This document shows positions 33,110-46,780 of a stretch of 64,000 nucleotides of DNA, piece after piece. The notes beneath the pieces were generated by a model. That model did not search any database. It was given only the letters and a program-made list of their open reading frames with translations, and had not been told where the DNA came from. How positions within the stretch are numbered: position 1 is the stretch's first letter; each line of letters begins with the position of its first letter. A program made the translations under genes and the position numbers. Source of the DNA: Metamycoplasma equirhinis (lineage in GTDB: Bacteria; Bacillota_I; Bacilli_A; Mycoplasmatales; Metamycoplasmataceae); contig NZ_VFIX01000003.1 in the NCBI RefSeq assembly GCF_006385185.1, forward strand, positions 40,715 through 104,714, in the 5' to 3' direction.

Positions 33110-35851
33110 ATGACAAAGGAAACTCAATCACTAACCAAAATTGAACGTAAAAAACAAATAATAAAATCGCGTTTAGAATTAGCTGCTAAATCAAATGCCT
33201 TAGATGTATTAAATAATTACAATTCAACAAGTCGGGGAATTTCTAATACTAATATTATTGAAGAAAATCGCCAAGAATATGGAATTAATAAGATATCCAA
33301 AAAAGGTGCCGACAATGTTGGAAAAAGATTAGTAAGATCGTTTTTTAATCTATTTAATATTATCTTGATTGTTCTGTCAGTAATTTCATTAATTATTGAT
33401 GTTATTTTACCATTGCATAATTCTGCCAAATATGGCGAAGCTAATTATGCTACCATGATAATAATTTTAACAATGGTTTTATTAAGTAGCATTATTCATT
33501 TTGTTCAAGAGCAAAAAAGTGCCTCTAGTGCTAATAAGTTAATCGAAATTATTGAAACCACTTGTTTAGTTGAAAGAAATGGAATTTTAAAAGAAATTCC
33601 TATGGATGAAATTGTTGTTGGTGATATAGTTCACTTAGCGGCAGGCGACATCATTCCTGGTGACGTTAGAATTTTGCATGCTAAGGACTTATTTGTTTCA
33701 CAATCATCTTTAACAGGTGAAAGTGAACCTATTGAAAAATATGCAAATATTAATGAAAATGGCACATACGACAATATTACCGATTATCATAATTTAGCAT
33801 TTATGGGTTCTAATATTATTTCAGGATCAGCCAAAGCAGTTGTGATTGTAACTGGAAATGATACATACATCGGACAAGTTGCTTCGAAAGTAAATGAGAA
33901 ACAAGTTCCCACAAGTTTTGAAAAAGGAATTAAAAAAGTTTCAATAATGTTGACAGTTATTATGGCTATTATAATCCCTATTGTATTTTTGATAATAGGC
34001 TTAACTAAACAAAACTCATGAGTTGAAGCACTTTTATTTGCAATGTCAATAGCGGTTGGACTAACTCCTGAAATGCTACCAATGATTGTTACTGCTTGTT
34101 TATCAAAGGGCTCAATAGCAATGGGAAAAGCTAAAACGATTGTAAAAAATTTAAATTCAATTCAAAATTTTGGCTCAATGGATATTTTGTGCACTGATAA
34201 AACTGGAACATTAACGCAAGATGAAGTTATTTTGGAACGGCACTTAGATGTTAATGGTACAGAAGATTCACATGTTTTGAAATATGCTTTTTTGAATTCA
34301 TATTATCAAACTGGGCTCAAAAACCTGTTAGATAAGTCAATAATTAAACGTACATTAGATTTGGCTGATGAGGATAAAACACTAGATAATTTGGAACTAC
34401 ATTATGAAAAGCTAGATGAAGTGCCTTTTGATTTTAAACGTAAAAGAATGTCTGTTTTAGTTAAACATTTAGCCAAAGAAAAAACTACACTGATAACTAA
34501 AGGCGCTGTTGAAGAAATTGTTAATATTTGTAGCAAAATTTATTTAGATGGTAAAGTTATTCCATTAGATAGAAAGATCGTTAGAAAAGTTTTAAATAAA
34601 GTTGAAGAATTTGGTGAAGAAGGCATGAGAGTTATTGCTATTGCATCAAGAAAAATGTCTATCGATGCTGTGGGAAAAATTTCTGTTGATGACGAACAAA
34701 ATATGACTTTAATTGGCTATTTAACATTTTTAGATCCTCCAAAGGATTCAGCTGAATTAGCTATTCAAAAACTTCATAATTTAGGTGTTGAAGTTAAAAT
34801 CTTAACCGGCGATAATCCACTTGTAACGCGTGCAGTCTGTGCTAAAGTGGGTATTACTTATAATCGTATTTTGTTGGGCAAAGATATTGATAAACTTAAC
34901 GAAGAAGAATTAGCTCAGGAAGTTGAAAAAACTCAAATATTCGCTAAATTAAGTCCTGATCAAAAAGCTAAGATTATTACGGCTTTGCGCAAAAATGGCC
35001 ATGTTGTTGGGTATATGGGCGACGGAATAAATGATGCGCCTGCTATGAAGGTGGCTGATGTTTCAATTTCAGTTGATACAGCAGTTGATATTGCAAAAGA
35101 ATCAGCTAACATTATTTTGCTTGAAAAAGATTTAAATGTTTTAGCGACTGGTATTATTGAAGGCCGTAAAACTCACGCAAATATTAACAAATATGTCAAA
35201 ATGACGGTTTCATCAAATTTTGGAAACACATTTAGTATTTTATTAGCTGCTATTTTACTTCCTTTTGTTCCGCTTGCAGCTGTGCAAATTGTGTTTTTAA
35301 ATTTAATTTATGACTTTTGTTGTGGTGCTATTCCCTGAGATAATGTGGATAAAGAATTCATTCAAAAACCAAGAAAATGAGAACACAAATCAATTTTTAA
35401 ATTTATGCTTTGATTTGGTCCAATTAGTTCCGTTGTTGATATATTAACATTTATGATTTTGTTTTATGTATTTATTCCATCAATTTTTGGAATGCAATAC
35501 AAACAAATAACAGAAGCGAACGTTCAGGTTCAGATTGAATTTAAACAAATGTTTTGAACAGGGTGATTAGTTGTGTCAATGTGAACACAAACAATAATAA
35601 TTCATTTTTTAAGAACAAATAAAATTCCAATTATTAAATCTAATGCATCTACTGCAATTATTATCGCAACATTAACTGGAACAGCTATTGTTACAAGTAT
35701 TCAATATGTTCCCAAGATAAATAATTACTTACAACTAAGACCATTGCCACCATTATTTTATGCGTGACTTGCATTATTTATTTTTATTTATATATTTTTA
35801 GTAGAACTTACAAAATTGATTTACAAGAAACGGTACCACCAATTTTTATAA
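33110..35851 (+). CDS. mgtA: Magnesium-translocating P-type ATPase, MgtA type
   Basis: P3B-type ATPase of 913 residues importing Mg2+. The actuator domain TGE is in SSLTGESEP, the phosphorylated Asp is in [13 protein letters not shown] (about residue 364), the nucleotide domain has KGAVEEI, and the hinge is [10 protein letters not shown]. The family-specific [15 protein letters not shown] membrane segment precedes the P domain. The C-terminal membrane segments contain many TGA-Trp codons (from 35337 on). The SD is GAAGGGAG. It is preceded by a leader ORF, suggesting regulation by translation or attenuation, and followed by a terminator. Confidence 0.95.
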
Positions 35852-35885
35852 AGAAAAAACAAAGAACTATAAATTTATGAAAATT

Positions 35886-35909
35886 AGACTTAATATTAGT
35901 CTTTTTTTT
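35886..35909 (+). terminator. Terminator of mgtA
   Basis: AGACT / AGTCT stem, seven-base loop, then a run of eight T. Confidence 0.7.
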
Positions 35910-35951
35910 ATATAACGCAAATGATCAATTTAAATATTAGAGGTAAAAATT

Positions 35952-36447
35952 ATGTCTAGTTTTCTTTTTTATTTTTTTCTTGCTGTTTCTGTTTATTTAG
36001 ACTCTTTTAAAGGCCCTAAGAACAAAAAAATTTCAAAATTAAAAAAGCAATTTATTGAAAATTCAAAAGTGTTCCCTTGTAGCACATTATCTTTAAACAT
36101 AAAAGCATATATGCTAAATAATATATTAAAAGACAATCCAGATTATATTGATGAAAAGTCGTATGATCATTTTGAATTGTTAATAAATTATTTAAGTAAC
36201 AACAAAAATACTAAAAAGATTGATATTTGAAAAAAAAGAAGCCGAAAAATGAAAAACGTTTGTGGATTATCTTTTGAATTATTATTATTATTATTATTTG
36301 TTAGATTTAAAAGAGATTGAATTAGATTTATCTAAATGTTTATATTTAATCAATAACATAATTTGCTATTGCACTTTATTAAAAAGGTGACTTGTTATAT
36401 ATACTTTGCGATCATTTTTAATTATTCAATTTGCAAAATTTGATTAG
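35952..36447 (+). pseudogene. Frameshifted small membrane-associated protein with homopolymer and TAT repeat
   Basis: As read, the frame from 35952 runs 127 codons to a TAA at 36333. At the A8 run 36230-36237 a one-base deletion restores another frame, giving WKKEAEKWKTFVDYLLN followed by seven consecutive Tyr from (TAT)7, then LLDLKEIELDLSKCLYL to a TAG at 36445. The Leu/Tyr-rich end resembles the C-terminal helix of the family A membrane proteins. One N-terminal membrane segment (residues 2-18) is visible. An SD (TTAGAGG) precedes the ATG. It is either a slippage-switched gene or a decaying one; function unknown. Confidence 0.6.
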
Positions 36448-36569
36448 ATTTCTGATACAGAAAAAATTTTTACTCTTCAAATAAGTAAATTCAATACTTT
36501 AAATTATGGTAATAATTTTTAGTAGTATCAATTTTTGTGTTAAATTAAGCATAAAAAGACTAAACTATA

Positions 36570-36575
36570 TATAAT
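36570..36575 (+). promoter_or_regulatory. -10 box of the prs-rsmG transcript
   Basis: TATAAT lies 30 bases before the prs start codon. A clear -35 is not evident. Confidence 0.5.
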
Positions 36576-36605
36576 TAATTAAAAATTAAAGATAAAGAGG
36601 GTTAA

Positions 36606-37577
36606 ATGGCTAAAGAACAAGATAACATTGTAATATTTGGAATGGACAATTCCGAAAAATTAACTGCTGAAATAGGAAAATTTTTGAAAAGAGATGTTTT
36701 GCCAGTACAAAAAATTGTTTTTGCTGATGGTGAGAACCTAGTATACTCTGATACAACGGTTAGAAATAAAACTGTATTTGTAATTTGCAATACATCTAAA
36801 CCCGTTAATGACAATTTAATGAGTTTATTAATATTTATTGACTCGTTAAAACGTGCAAGCGCTAAAAGAATAATTTGTGTAATGACATACTATGGTTATG
36901 CACGGCAAGATCGAAAAGCTAGTGGCAGGCAACCAATAACTGCAAAATTAGTTGCTGATTTATTAGAAACTGCTGGGGTTAATAAAGTGATCACTATCGA
37001 CTTACATAATCCTTCAATTCAAGGTTTTTTTGATATACCGGTTGATGATTTAAGGGGTCAATTTATATTTTCTAATGAATTAAGAAATCGCACTGATAAA
37101 TTTGTTATTGTTTCACCTGATCACGGCGGTGCAGTTAGAGCTAGACAACTTTCAGAGTTGCTAAAAAACGACGAGCAAATCGCGATTATCGATAAACGTA
37201 GAACAGGACCAAATGTATCTGAAATTATGGGTGTTTTAGGCAATGTCGAAAATAAAAATGTTGTAATTTATGATGACATTATCGATACCGGTGGCACAAT
37301 AATCCATGCAGCTGAAACTTTGAAAAAACAAGGCGCTAAAAAAGTTATCATTGCCGCAACTCACGGACTATTTTCAAGAGGGTTTGAAATGTTTGAAAAT
37401 AATCCAATTATTGATGAAGTGATCATTACAAATTCTATTGATCACTCATATTTATCGAAATTTTCTAAAATTAAAGAATTATCAATGGCAAAATTTTTGG
37501 GTCTTGTTATACAAGCGAATATCAATAATAGTTCAATAGCGGAAATATACGATGCTTATAGCCAAGGAAACATTTAA
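36606..37577 (+). CDS. prs: Ribose-phosphate pyrophosphokinase
   Basis: Makes PRPP from ribose 5-phosphate and ATP for nucleotide and NAD synthesis; pncB in this window also uses PRPP. Motifs: YYGYARQDRKASGRQP, VITIDLHNPSIQGFF, the PRPP loop VVIYDDIIDTGGTI, and SPDHGGAVRAR. 323 residues, standard. The start is set by AAAGAGGG. It overlaps rsmG by 26 bases. Confidence 0.97.
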   Translation: MAKEQDNIVIFGMDNSEKLTAEIGKFLKRDVLPVQKIVFADGENLVYSDTTVRNKTVFVICNTSKPVNDNLMSLLIFIDSLKRASAKRIICVMTYYGYARQDRKASGRQPITAKLVADLLETAGVNKVITIDLHNPSIQGFFDIPVDDLRGQFIFSNELRNRTDKFVIVSPDHGGAVRARQLSELLKNDEQIAIIDKRRTGPNVSEIMGVLGNVENKNVVIYDDIIDTGGTIIHAAETLKKQGAKKVIIAATHGLFSRGFEMFENNPIIDEVIITNSIDHSYLSKFSKIKELSMAKFLGLVIQANINNSSIAEIYDAYSQGNI

Positions 37578-38268
37578 CATTCTTGATGAATATTTTTATG
37601 AATTAACACCTAAAAATAAGGAAGAAATTTATAAATATTATTCACTAATAGAAACCGAAAACCAAAAATATAATCTAACAGGTTTTTATAATGAAAATCT
37701 TTTAAAAGAAGGAATTATTGAATCAATTTTAATATTTAAGGAGATTCAAAATTCCATTTTTGATTTTAACCGTTCTAGCGAAATCTTAGATATAGGATCT
37801 GGTGCCGGCTTTCCAATTTTGCCTTATTTTATTATTAATCCTAATTTTAATTTAACAATTTATGAACCAATGACTAAACGTGTTAATTTTTTAAATAAAG
37901 TAATTCAAAACTTAAACTTAAAAAATATAATCGTAAAGCAAATTCGCGCCGAAGATTCTAGTGAATTTGAAAAATTTGATTTTATTAGTGCTAGAGCAGT
38001 TAGCGAACTGAAAAATTTAATTGAAATTTCACATAAACTCGGAAAAAATAATGCAACATTTTGCTTTTTGAAGTCACAAAATTATTATCAAGAAATTAAC
38101 AATGCAAATTGAATAAAAAATAAGTTAAATATTGATTTTAAAATTGTAAATTTACCGGTTTTTTTTAATATAAATAATACTCTTGTTTATTATCAAAAAA
38201 AATCAAAAACGCCGCATGATATTCCACGAAAATGAGCAACAATAATAAAAGATAATTTGAAAAAATAA
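37552..38268 (+). CDS. rsmG: 16S rRNA (guanine-527-N7) methyltransferase RsmG
   Basis: SAM-dependent methyltransferase acting on G527 of 16S rRNA. Family motifs include YNLTGF near residue 41, the SAM loop ILDIGSGAGFPILP, TIYEPMTKRVNFL and ISARAVSEL. Near the C-terminus PRKWATIIKDNLKK has TGA-Trp. 238 residues, slightly longer than usual. The start overlaps prs, with no independent SD, so translation is coupled. Confidence 0.93.
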
Positions 38269-38409
38269 AACCGAATTAACAATATTAAACTAAATTCATT
38301 AGATAGGAATAGTTTTCAATTTTTTTGCATTTTATTTTGAAAACGCTTCATTTTCTATTGCTAAAAAGCCATATTAAAATACATTTATTATAAAAAATAT
38401 ACAAAAGTA

Positions 38410-38431
38410 TATAATTTTATTATTTTATAAT
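38410..38431 (+). promoter_or_regulatory. Candidate -10 boxes of the giant permease operon
   Basis: Two TATAAT hexamers (38410-38415 and 38426-38431) precede the AAGGAG ribosome-binding site of the giant permease gene. The rest of 38269-38449 shows no other structure. Confidence 0.5.
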
Positions 38432-38449
38432 AAAGGCTAAGGAGCAAAT

Positions 38450-41400
38450 ATGCGTAGATTATTTAAAGAAGTTTTTAAATCTCTAGCTAAAAATAAAGTT
38501 ACTTTAATTTGTTTGACCATATTAATATTTTTGACTACTTTTTTATTTACTTTGTTAAATGATGTTAAAACAACTTATTCAAGAACAATCAACTCATATG
38601 ATAAGGTATCGAGATTACATGATTTAACTGCAGATTTAGATATAAATCCTTCAGGAATTGTTCCTAAGGGAGGATTTAATCAAATTGATAAAGATAATCA
38701 AAAAGAATTAAAAGAGCCTATTAAATTTGAATCATCAAAAAATGGTTCTGATATTTCATATTCACTTAGCTTATTAGAAAAAGATCGACAATTTATTAAA
38801 TTAAAAAATAAATTTGAAAATTGAAATATTAGCGATGATAATTACTATATTAGCACCGAAGATTTTATGAACTTTTTTTATGAAAAAAAATTCAACAATA
38901 CTTCTAGTGCTGAATTTGAATTGTTGAAAGAAAACCCTAATTTTGCAAATATTAGAGATTTTAAATTTTCTGGCAACAATCGCCATTTTAAGTTATATCA
39001 AAAAATTGGTGACAAATTTCAACAAATAACAGAGGAAAAAGCCGCTAATGTTAGTGATAGTTTTACTTTCAAAAAAACCGTTACATTAAATACCATTTTA
39101 AATATTGGTTTTGCGCCAAGGGATTCACATGGGCTTTTAATAAATGGCAAGAAAGATTTTGTTTATGCAAGTTCTCCACTTTATTTAAATATAGAAACTA
39201 AAGAAGCTTCTTTTTCAAATGTTGACTATAATCAATGAAAACAAGCGGGCAAATTAGCCATTATTTCTGCTGAAGATGTTTTAAAAATTCTCGGCTTTGA
39301 AAAAGATGCTAACGGAAACAAATGATACTATAATTCGACATCAGCCACAAAAGATATTAATTTTGCTTCAGGACATCAAACAACAAATGAAAAAATTGAC
39401 TCAACTACAAAACTAGAAAACAATTTTAAATTAACACATTATCTGAGCACAAATCAAATTAAAGTTTCAACCCCTAAATTTGTAGAATTTGAAGCAAACA
39501 AAACATATAAATTGCCTAAAGATTGAATTAGAAAAGTTGAAATTTTAACGACTTATAATTGATATCGTTTTATATTAAATTGAGATGAAATAGCAGACGA
39601 AAAAAAATCTAATTGAAAAGGTTCATATTACAAGTTTATTGCACATTTAAAACAAACAAATCCAGAAAAATATAAAGAAATCTCATATTTTTCATATTGA
39701 AATAAAACAGTTACAACAAAATACCAAATTGGCGAAGGAAAGCAAGAAGTTCATAGCCAAATTTTAGCAATTGAAAAGCAAGATGCAATCACTCCATTTT
39801 CAAATCCTTGAACAGGCGGAAATGCAAACAAAAAAATTCCGAACGATAAAAGCAACTTGTCTCACGATAATAAAAATAACATTAAACAAGTTGAATTTTC
39901 AAGAACCGGTGCTGATGATATTACTGATAATGAATTTGCGCAAATTTCCGATTTGAGTAAATTAAAATTGCATCAAGATTTTATTCGGACAAATTCAATT
40001 AATTATGCAAGAACCGCAATAATTAATGATCTTAAAAAATTAGTTGGCGAGGAAAACCTTGGTTTAAGACAAACTCTAACCGTTGAAACAGTTAATGAAG
40101 AAACTTCAAAGAAAAATGTCTTTCACTTCGTAAACTCCGGCGATAAAGATAGAAAAATTTGAGGAATCGAACAAAATGTTGGAAAGTTATATAATGAAAC
40201 TTTAAACCCTGGTTATTTAAATAAATCAATTCAAGATCAAAACGTTGAAAACTTTATTTTAAAACCTAAACTTGGGGATCCTAATATACAAAAAATACCT
40301 TCGGTTTATACAAGACCATTAATTGATAATATTTTTAAATCATTTACACCCGATGTAAATTATTTTAATGCTGATATTCGCTTTACTAATTACTATGATT
40401 TTCTACCAAAAACCAAAATTCCATATTTAATTAATGGAAAAATTTTGGTAATCACTACAGCTAAAAGCGAACCAAAAAATCCAAATGGAGCGCAAATAAT
40501 TGGTGCCATCGCCATGCCTCAACCTGGCAAATATATTTTATTAAAACACTCTCAAATTGAAGGTTTTACAAATGAAAAAGTTTGAAATAAGGCTATTGTT
40601 GATAATAAAGAAACAATGACGCTCGATGAACTTTACAATTATTTAATATTGCAAGATTACACTATTCGAGGCGAAATAGGGCCTAATGGTTGAGCGCAGG
40701 TTAATCCAATATTTAAAAACTCAATTAGTTTACCAATTAGTTTTGGCTCTATCTCTAGTGAATTATCACAAGAAATTATTCAAAAGAAAACTATTACAGG
40801 TTTAATTCAACGTGTTAGGTCAATTATCTTGAAATCAGATTTTGGCAAATTAATTAGCAAAGATGATTGATATCGTTTATTTGATGCAATAAGTAAAAGT
40901 ATTGAATCAAACGATTTTCATACCTTATTAGCTGTTGCTAAAACTAATAACGAAATATTAACAAAAGTTATTATCGATGTGTTGAAATATCTAAATGAGC
41001 CAATTGATCATAGCAATAATAAAAATTTAGAATTTACAAACATGAATACCAATGCATTCATTAAAAATATATTAAATGGTGTTATTGATTATTTAGAAAA
41101 ACAATACATTTCATCAGGTGAAACAGTTGAAAAACGTGATGCTTATCTTGTTGAACAAATTAATCAACTTTCAAGTATTTTAAACTTTAACACAATGTTT
41201 ATAATTCCACAATTACGAATGACGATGAGTGATTTATTAAATTTCATAAAAGACAAATCAAAAATATTTGCCGCATTAAAAGGCATCGTTAATTCATTTG
41301 ATTTTATTAAATTTTCAACTATTGCCCAAGAATGATATAGAAATCATCCCTATAAACCATTTACATCAACAGATCAAGAATATTGGTCACTTTCACCAAG

Positions 41401-44400
41401 TAGAATAGCACTAATGTTTTTACAATCAATTGATGAATATGAATTTAAAAACGCTCTTAAATTAATAATTGAGCAAATCGATTTTCAAGCTATATTAGAT
41501 CCAAATAAAAATAGTAGTATTTATAAAAAATGATTAGCCGCTAAAGATTTTGCCGGTGAAAAAGTGAGTGATGAAGATAAGGCTAAAATTTCTAGTTTAT
41601 TTAAAAAGCTAAATGGTGATGCACATACACCTTATAAAAATATTAATGATGGTTTATTTGAATTAATTAGCAATATGAGTCTTGAAAACTTCAATGAATC
41701 AATTTCTAAATTAATAACAAAAGTTACAAGTACAATTACAGCTAATGGAAAAATTTATAAAAACTATAATACTGAAGTTTTAGATCAATCAGATTATTTA
41801 GCTGCTTTTCTTTCTTCAATAAATTCAGCAGGAAAAATCAATCAAATTCAAAACGCATTTATTAAAATGTTTAATCTTTCAAAAGCAACTAGTAAAATCA
41901 TTCCTGGTTTAAACATTGCAATTCCATGAAAAGACGATAACAAAATTTCAATTTTTGACTTGCTTGGTTTAACTGGATTTTCATTACCAAAAATCCAAAA
42001 GAAAGACAATTCAAAAACTAATGTATCAATTGATCCATACAATATTGATGATATTAATATTCTTTTAAAGAAAACGCAAAATGCGATTACTACCAAACAA
42101 AATATTTCACTAACCTCAAATGAATATGATTTTGTTAAAAATTACGTTTTAGCAGATAACTTTGATTTTAATGATTTAAATAAATTAAAATCAAAACTAT
42201 TACAATACAAGGAATATGTTGAAAAATTAATAATTAAAAAATATGCTTCAGAATCTGGCAACTATAATTTTGCTAACAATTATGTTATGCCTGAGACATA
42301 TGGTGATTTAGCATATTCTTCGGCACTATTTAACCCAACAAACGAAACCAAAAATAAAGACTTACTAAAATTGCTTCACGCAGGAATGGGTAATGTTTTA
42401 GCCGGAGCAATGCTAAAATCAAACAACGATATTATTCGCAATGAATTAGTTTTATATAGTTTATGGATTAAATTAGGGTATCACTTAAATCACTTAGGCG
42501 ACGTAAGAGAAGAAATTATTTTAAATAAAGAAACTGGCGAAAAATACATCGAAAAGAAATATAACAAATATTTATCATACGATCAAATTAGAACTGTTTT
42601 AATAAAACTATTTGAATTAGGACAAGATTCAGAAATTACGGCAGCAATGCTAAATTATGATGAGGTCATTAATCAAATCCAAAATATAGGTTTAGAAAAA
42701 GATGGTGAACAGTTGCTAAAGGCATCATTTGCCCACACTCAAGCTGCAAAAGCAAATCGTAAAATAATTGAATTAATTAATGGAAATAAATTTAATCAAT
42801 ATTTTAATGAACTTAAGGCTGCCGGTATATCTGATAAAGCTATAAGCGGAATTAAAAATATACTTTTATCAAATTCAAATGAATTAGTGTATAACTTTGG
42901 CTATATTGCATCTTCAAAACAAATGCCAACACGCTACATCACTTCGTTAAGAACATTTTTAGAATCGTTTATTAAGAGTAATTCAAAAGGAATATTAAAT
43001 CCACTAATTACTTCTGATTATGTATTTGATTTAATATATAAACAAACTATTGATGCTAGTGCATTAGCATCACATTTATCACTTTTAAATGTACCTCGCA
43101 ATATTCTTAATCCTTTTACATTTATGAGTTTTCCTCAAATAATTGCATATTACATGCTAAGCCCTGATGCAAATAACGGAAACTTATCTTATGTAGTAAG
43201 CAAAATATTTAACAACTTATATGGCGTAGATATAAAGGATATCAAAAATGAAATACTTGCAATCACGCAGGTATTTACACGTGACATTAGAGAAGTTGAC
43301 TCAAAAAGCGACGCAGCTGTTCGCCTGGATGTAGCACAATTTAATAATCTATTCAATAATGTGCTAAAAAACAAAGACGGCAAAGATATGATAATTTTTG
43401 GTCTTAATATTACAAGCACATTAAGAGAAGCGCTTAGAAAAGTTATTGAACCGATTGTAGTTTCAAATGTTATTTCATATAGCGATTCTGGTTCATATTT
43501 AGCTAAAGTAAATTATGGATATTTAAATGCCAATAAAAAAGAAGTATATCGTGGTGATATTAGTGAATATTTAAGTAATCCATATCAAATGCAACTATTC
43601 ATTAGTAAATTAGATGAAAAATATAAAATAAAGATTAATACCCAAGAATATCTAATTATTGGAATAGAAAATACTGCCGATTATTTATATCCAGTTGTTA
43701 ATGAAGAAAATATTCAAGTTGATGTGAATACACAAGCAATAGTTTTTGTTAATGCAAAAGGTTTCGATCGAATTTATTCAGCCTATCCTACTTTTGCTTT
43801 AAAAAGTTATGCGTTGATAAAATCACCAACTGATAAAAAAGGCAAATATCTTTCTGAAAAATCACCTAAAGAATTACAAAAGCAAATTAATGATGTTATA
43901 GATAAAGTAGCACCAGGAACATTTAAAAAAGTATTTTTAAAAGATGAACAAGATAGTATTAACCCAGAAAGATATATTCGTATTGTTACAATTCGTTCAA
44001 TTGTTGCTTCAATTCGAAACGCAACAGTTTGATTAATAACAATATTAACTTTATTGGTTGCATTCATTGTTTACTTTATAATTAAACGTTACATAGAAGC
44101 TAGAAATAAAGTTGTTGGTATATTACGCGCTCAAGGATACAAAACAAGTGAAATAGCCTTTTCATTCTGTGCGTTTGGTTGAATTCCAGCTGCGGTCGGA
44201 GGAATTTTTGGCTATATAGTCGGCTTTTCATTGCAAAGACAAGCAATGGGAATTTTGGCATCATATTGAACACTAGAAAGTAATATTATCGCTTTTGACA
44301 TATTTTCGTTGCTTGGCACGATAGTAATACCACTATTATTCGTTTCGATATTAATATATATAATCACACAAATATCCGTTAGAAAGAAAGCGACTGAATT

Positions 44401-46780
44401 AATGAACGGATTAACTGAAGTCGCAGTTGGTAACTTTGCACAAAAAATATCGTCAATGTTCAGAAAATTACCAATCAAATTGAGATATATAGCTTCTCTT
44501 GCTTTGAATAACTTTTGAAAAATGTTTTCGCTATTTTTAGCTTTTTCGACAACGTCACTAATCTCTATGTTCTTTTTATCTTCTGCAAATGTTTTCAACA
44601 AAACTATTTCAAAAACATATGAAGACCGGCTATATAAATTTAAATTAGATTTAGAAAGCCCAACAACTGAAGGTGGACCTTATGTTACTTATGATAAGGG
44701 CGACCTGCCGGCGCTATTATATGTACCAAATGATTTAGCAGGTAATTCATCATCAAACGGTAGTCAATTAGATTATGATAACCCTAACTTCTTACGTCCA
44801 GGTGGGTCATTTAACACAGATACTGTTAATAAACCATATGCTCCAACGGTTTTAACTAAATCATCATTGGATATTTTATTAGATCTATCAGTTGAATTAA
44901 GCCCATGAGATATAACCTATGCTAACATGCCTGAAACCCAAAGAGCAAGAGTGGCACAAATATTCAAAAGGGTATCTCTAAAAATGCAAAATACGCAAAA
45001 TTTAATTAATACCGCAAGGTTGAAAACTAATGATTTTTATGATTTAACAAACGCAGATATTGAAGAGATAATTTGTGTTAGAAACATTGATAAATTTGTT
45101 AGTGATTTAAAACAAGGAAAACCCGAAGATTTAACAAATAGAACTAGCTTTTTCTATTTTATTGCTCCACCTTATTGAGAAACCTCACCTTCGGCTGATT
45201 CAAAAATTACTGAAAAATTTAATTATGTAGAATGAGATGCCGAAAATCAAATTTATCTAAAACCTAAAAAAGTTTCAACTTCTCGCTTTAGAGAAGAATA
45301 TCGTAACTTCTTAATTAATGCATATAAGAAAATTGATGCTAATGATTTCTTTGTTTCATTTGGCGGTGTATTTTGAAACAAAGCAACAAACGAAAAATAT
45401 ACTTATGCTTCAACATTAATTAATGGTAAAGAAAATCGTATTTACGGATATCGTAAAGATAGCAAATTTATTAAATTAACTAATGAAAAAGGTGAAAATC
45501 TAACACATAAACTTTATGATTATGATTATAAATTCGATTCAAACGAAGATATTCCTATAATTTTAAATGAAGTAGCTTCACGTAAACACAAGCTAAAAAT
45601 TAATTCAACATTTGAAGTTAATCTATTAAATCACGTTGACAGATTTAGTCATTTAGCGTTGCAACAAATTGCGCCAAAGACTAAATATAGATTTAAAGTT
45701 ATTGGTATTTCACAAACTTACATTAATACCGAATTTACAACTAGAAAAGACATTTTAGATCATATTTTAGGATATGATACATTAACAAACCGTCTAAGAA
45801 ATTCGCGTAAATTTGAACTCAATAATTTAATTAATTTTGATCCGAAAAATAAAGAGAAATATCAAAAAGAATTTAATAATAAATATGAAGCATTTAATGG
45901 TATTTTATCTAATGATAAAACACCTGTTCAAACAATAGACACTTTAACAACATATTCATCAACAGGATTCTGAGGTGCATTAAGTTCCGTTGACATTGCA
46001 AGCATGACAGATCATGAAGTTTGAAACTTTTTCAAACGAATATTTATTTCAGATTCTGGACTAAAATATATATCAGTATTCGAGCATAATATAAATGCTT
46101 ATAACGAAGCACACCCAGAGTTGAGCCAAAAGCTTGTTTATAAAGATATATTAAAGAAAATTCTTGGTAATGTTAGCGATAGTGATTTATCAGATTACAT
46201 TAGCAAAAAATTTGAATCACTTCCTGAAAAACACAAGATTACTGCGAGGGCAATTTTAACTAAATTCTACGGTACACAACCTAATGCAATTTACGGCAAA
46301 AATATTATGTATGGTGCATCTTTTGATGTTAATAGTAAAGATATAGAAGCTGGTTTTATTGCTGGAATTTCGCAAACAGTTAATATTATTTTGGTTGCCT
46401 TCATAATAATTTCTCTATTGATTTCGATTATTATACTAATCGCTATTACAAACATTATGATAGCCTCAAATCAAAGAGCAATTGCAACATTTTCTGTTTT
46501 AGGATATTCAAATAAAGAAAAAATCTTTTTATTCTTCTTTAACTTCGTACCGGCAATTTTATTAGCTTGTTTAATAATGATTCCGGTTACACTTTCATTA
46601 ATTGTTTTATTTAATGCTTTTATGATGGCAACGAGCCAAGTTGTTTTACCATTAGTATTGCATAGTTCAACAATTATTTTAAGTGCTGTTATTTGTTTAT
46701 CAGTATTTATTGCAACATCAATCGCAACGTGAAAGAGTTTAAATAAAGTTAAAGCAGTGGATGCATTGAAAGGAAAATAA
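38450..46780 (+). CDS. Giant FtsX/MacB-type ABC permease (2,776 residues)
   Basis: A single frame of 2,777 codons with TGA as Trp. An N-terminal membrane segment (about residues 16-37) is followed by a roughly 1,800-residue extracellular domain. Next come a cluster of four membrane segments (about 1860-2050) with a QGYKTSEIAF-type FtsX loop, a second extracellular domain of about 580 residues, and a C-terminal FtsX block (about 2640-2776) with ATFSVLGYSNKEK and the ending AVDALKGK. The topology is that of two MacB/LolE-like permease units fused and vastly enlarged outside the cell. The stop overlaps the ATPase start by one base. Likely role: mechanotransmission-type export or surface processing; substrate unknown. 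Confidence 0.88.
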
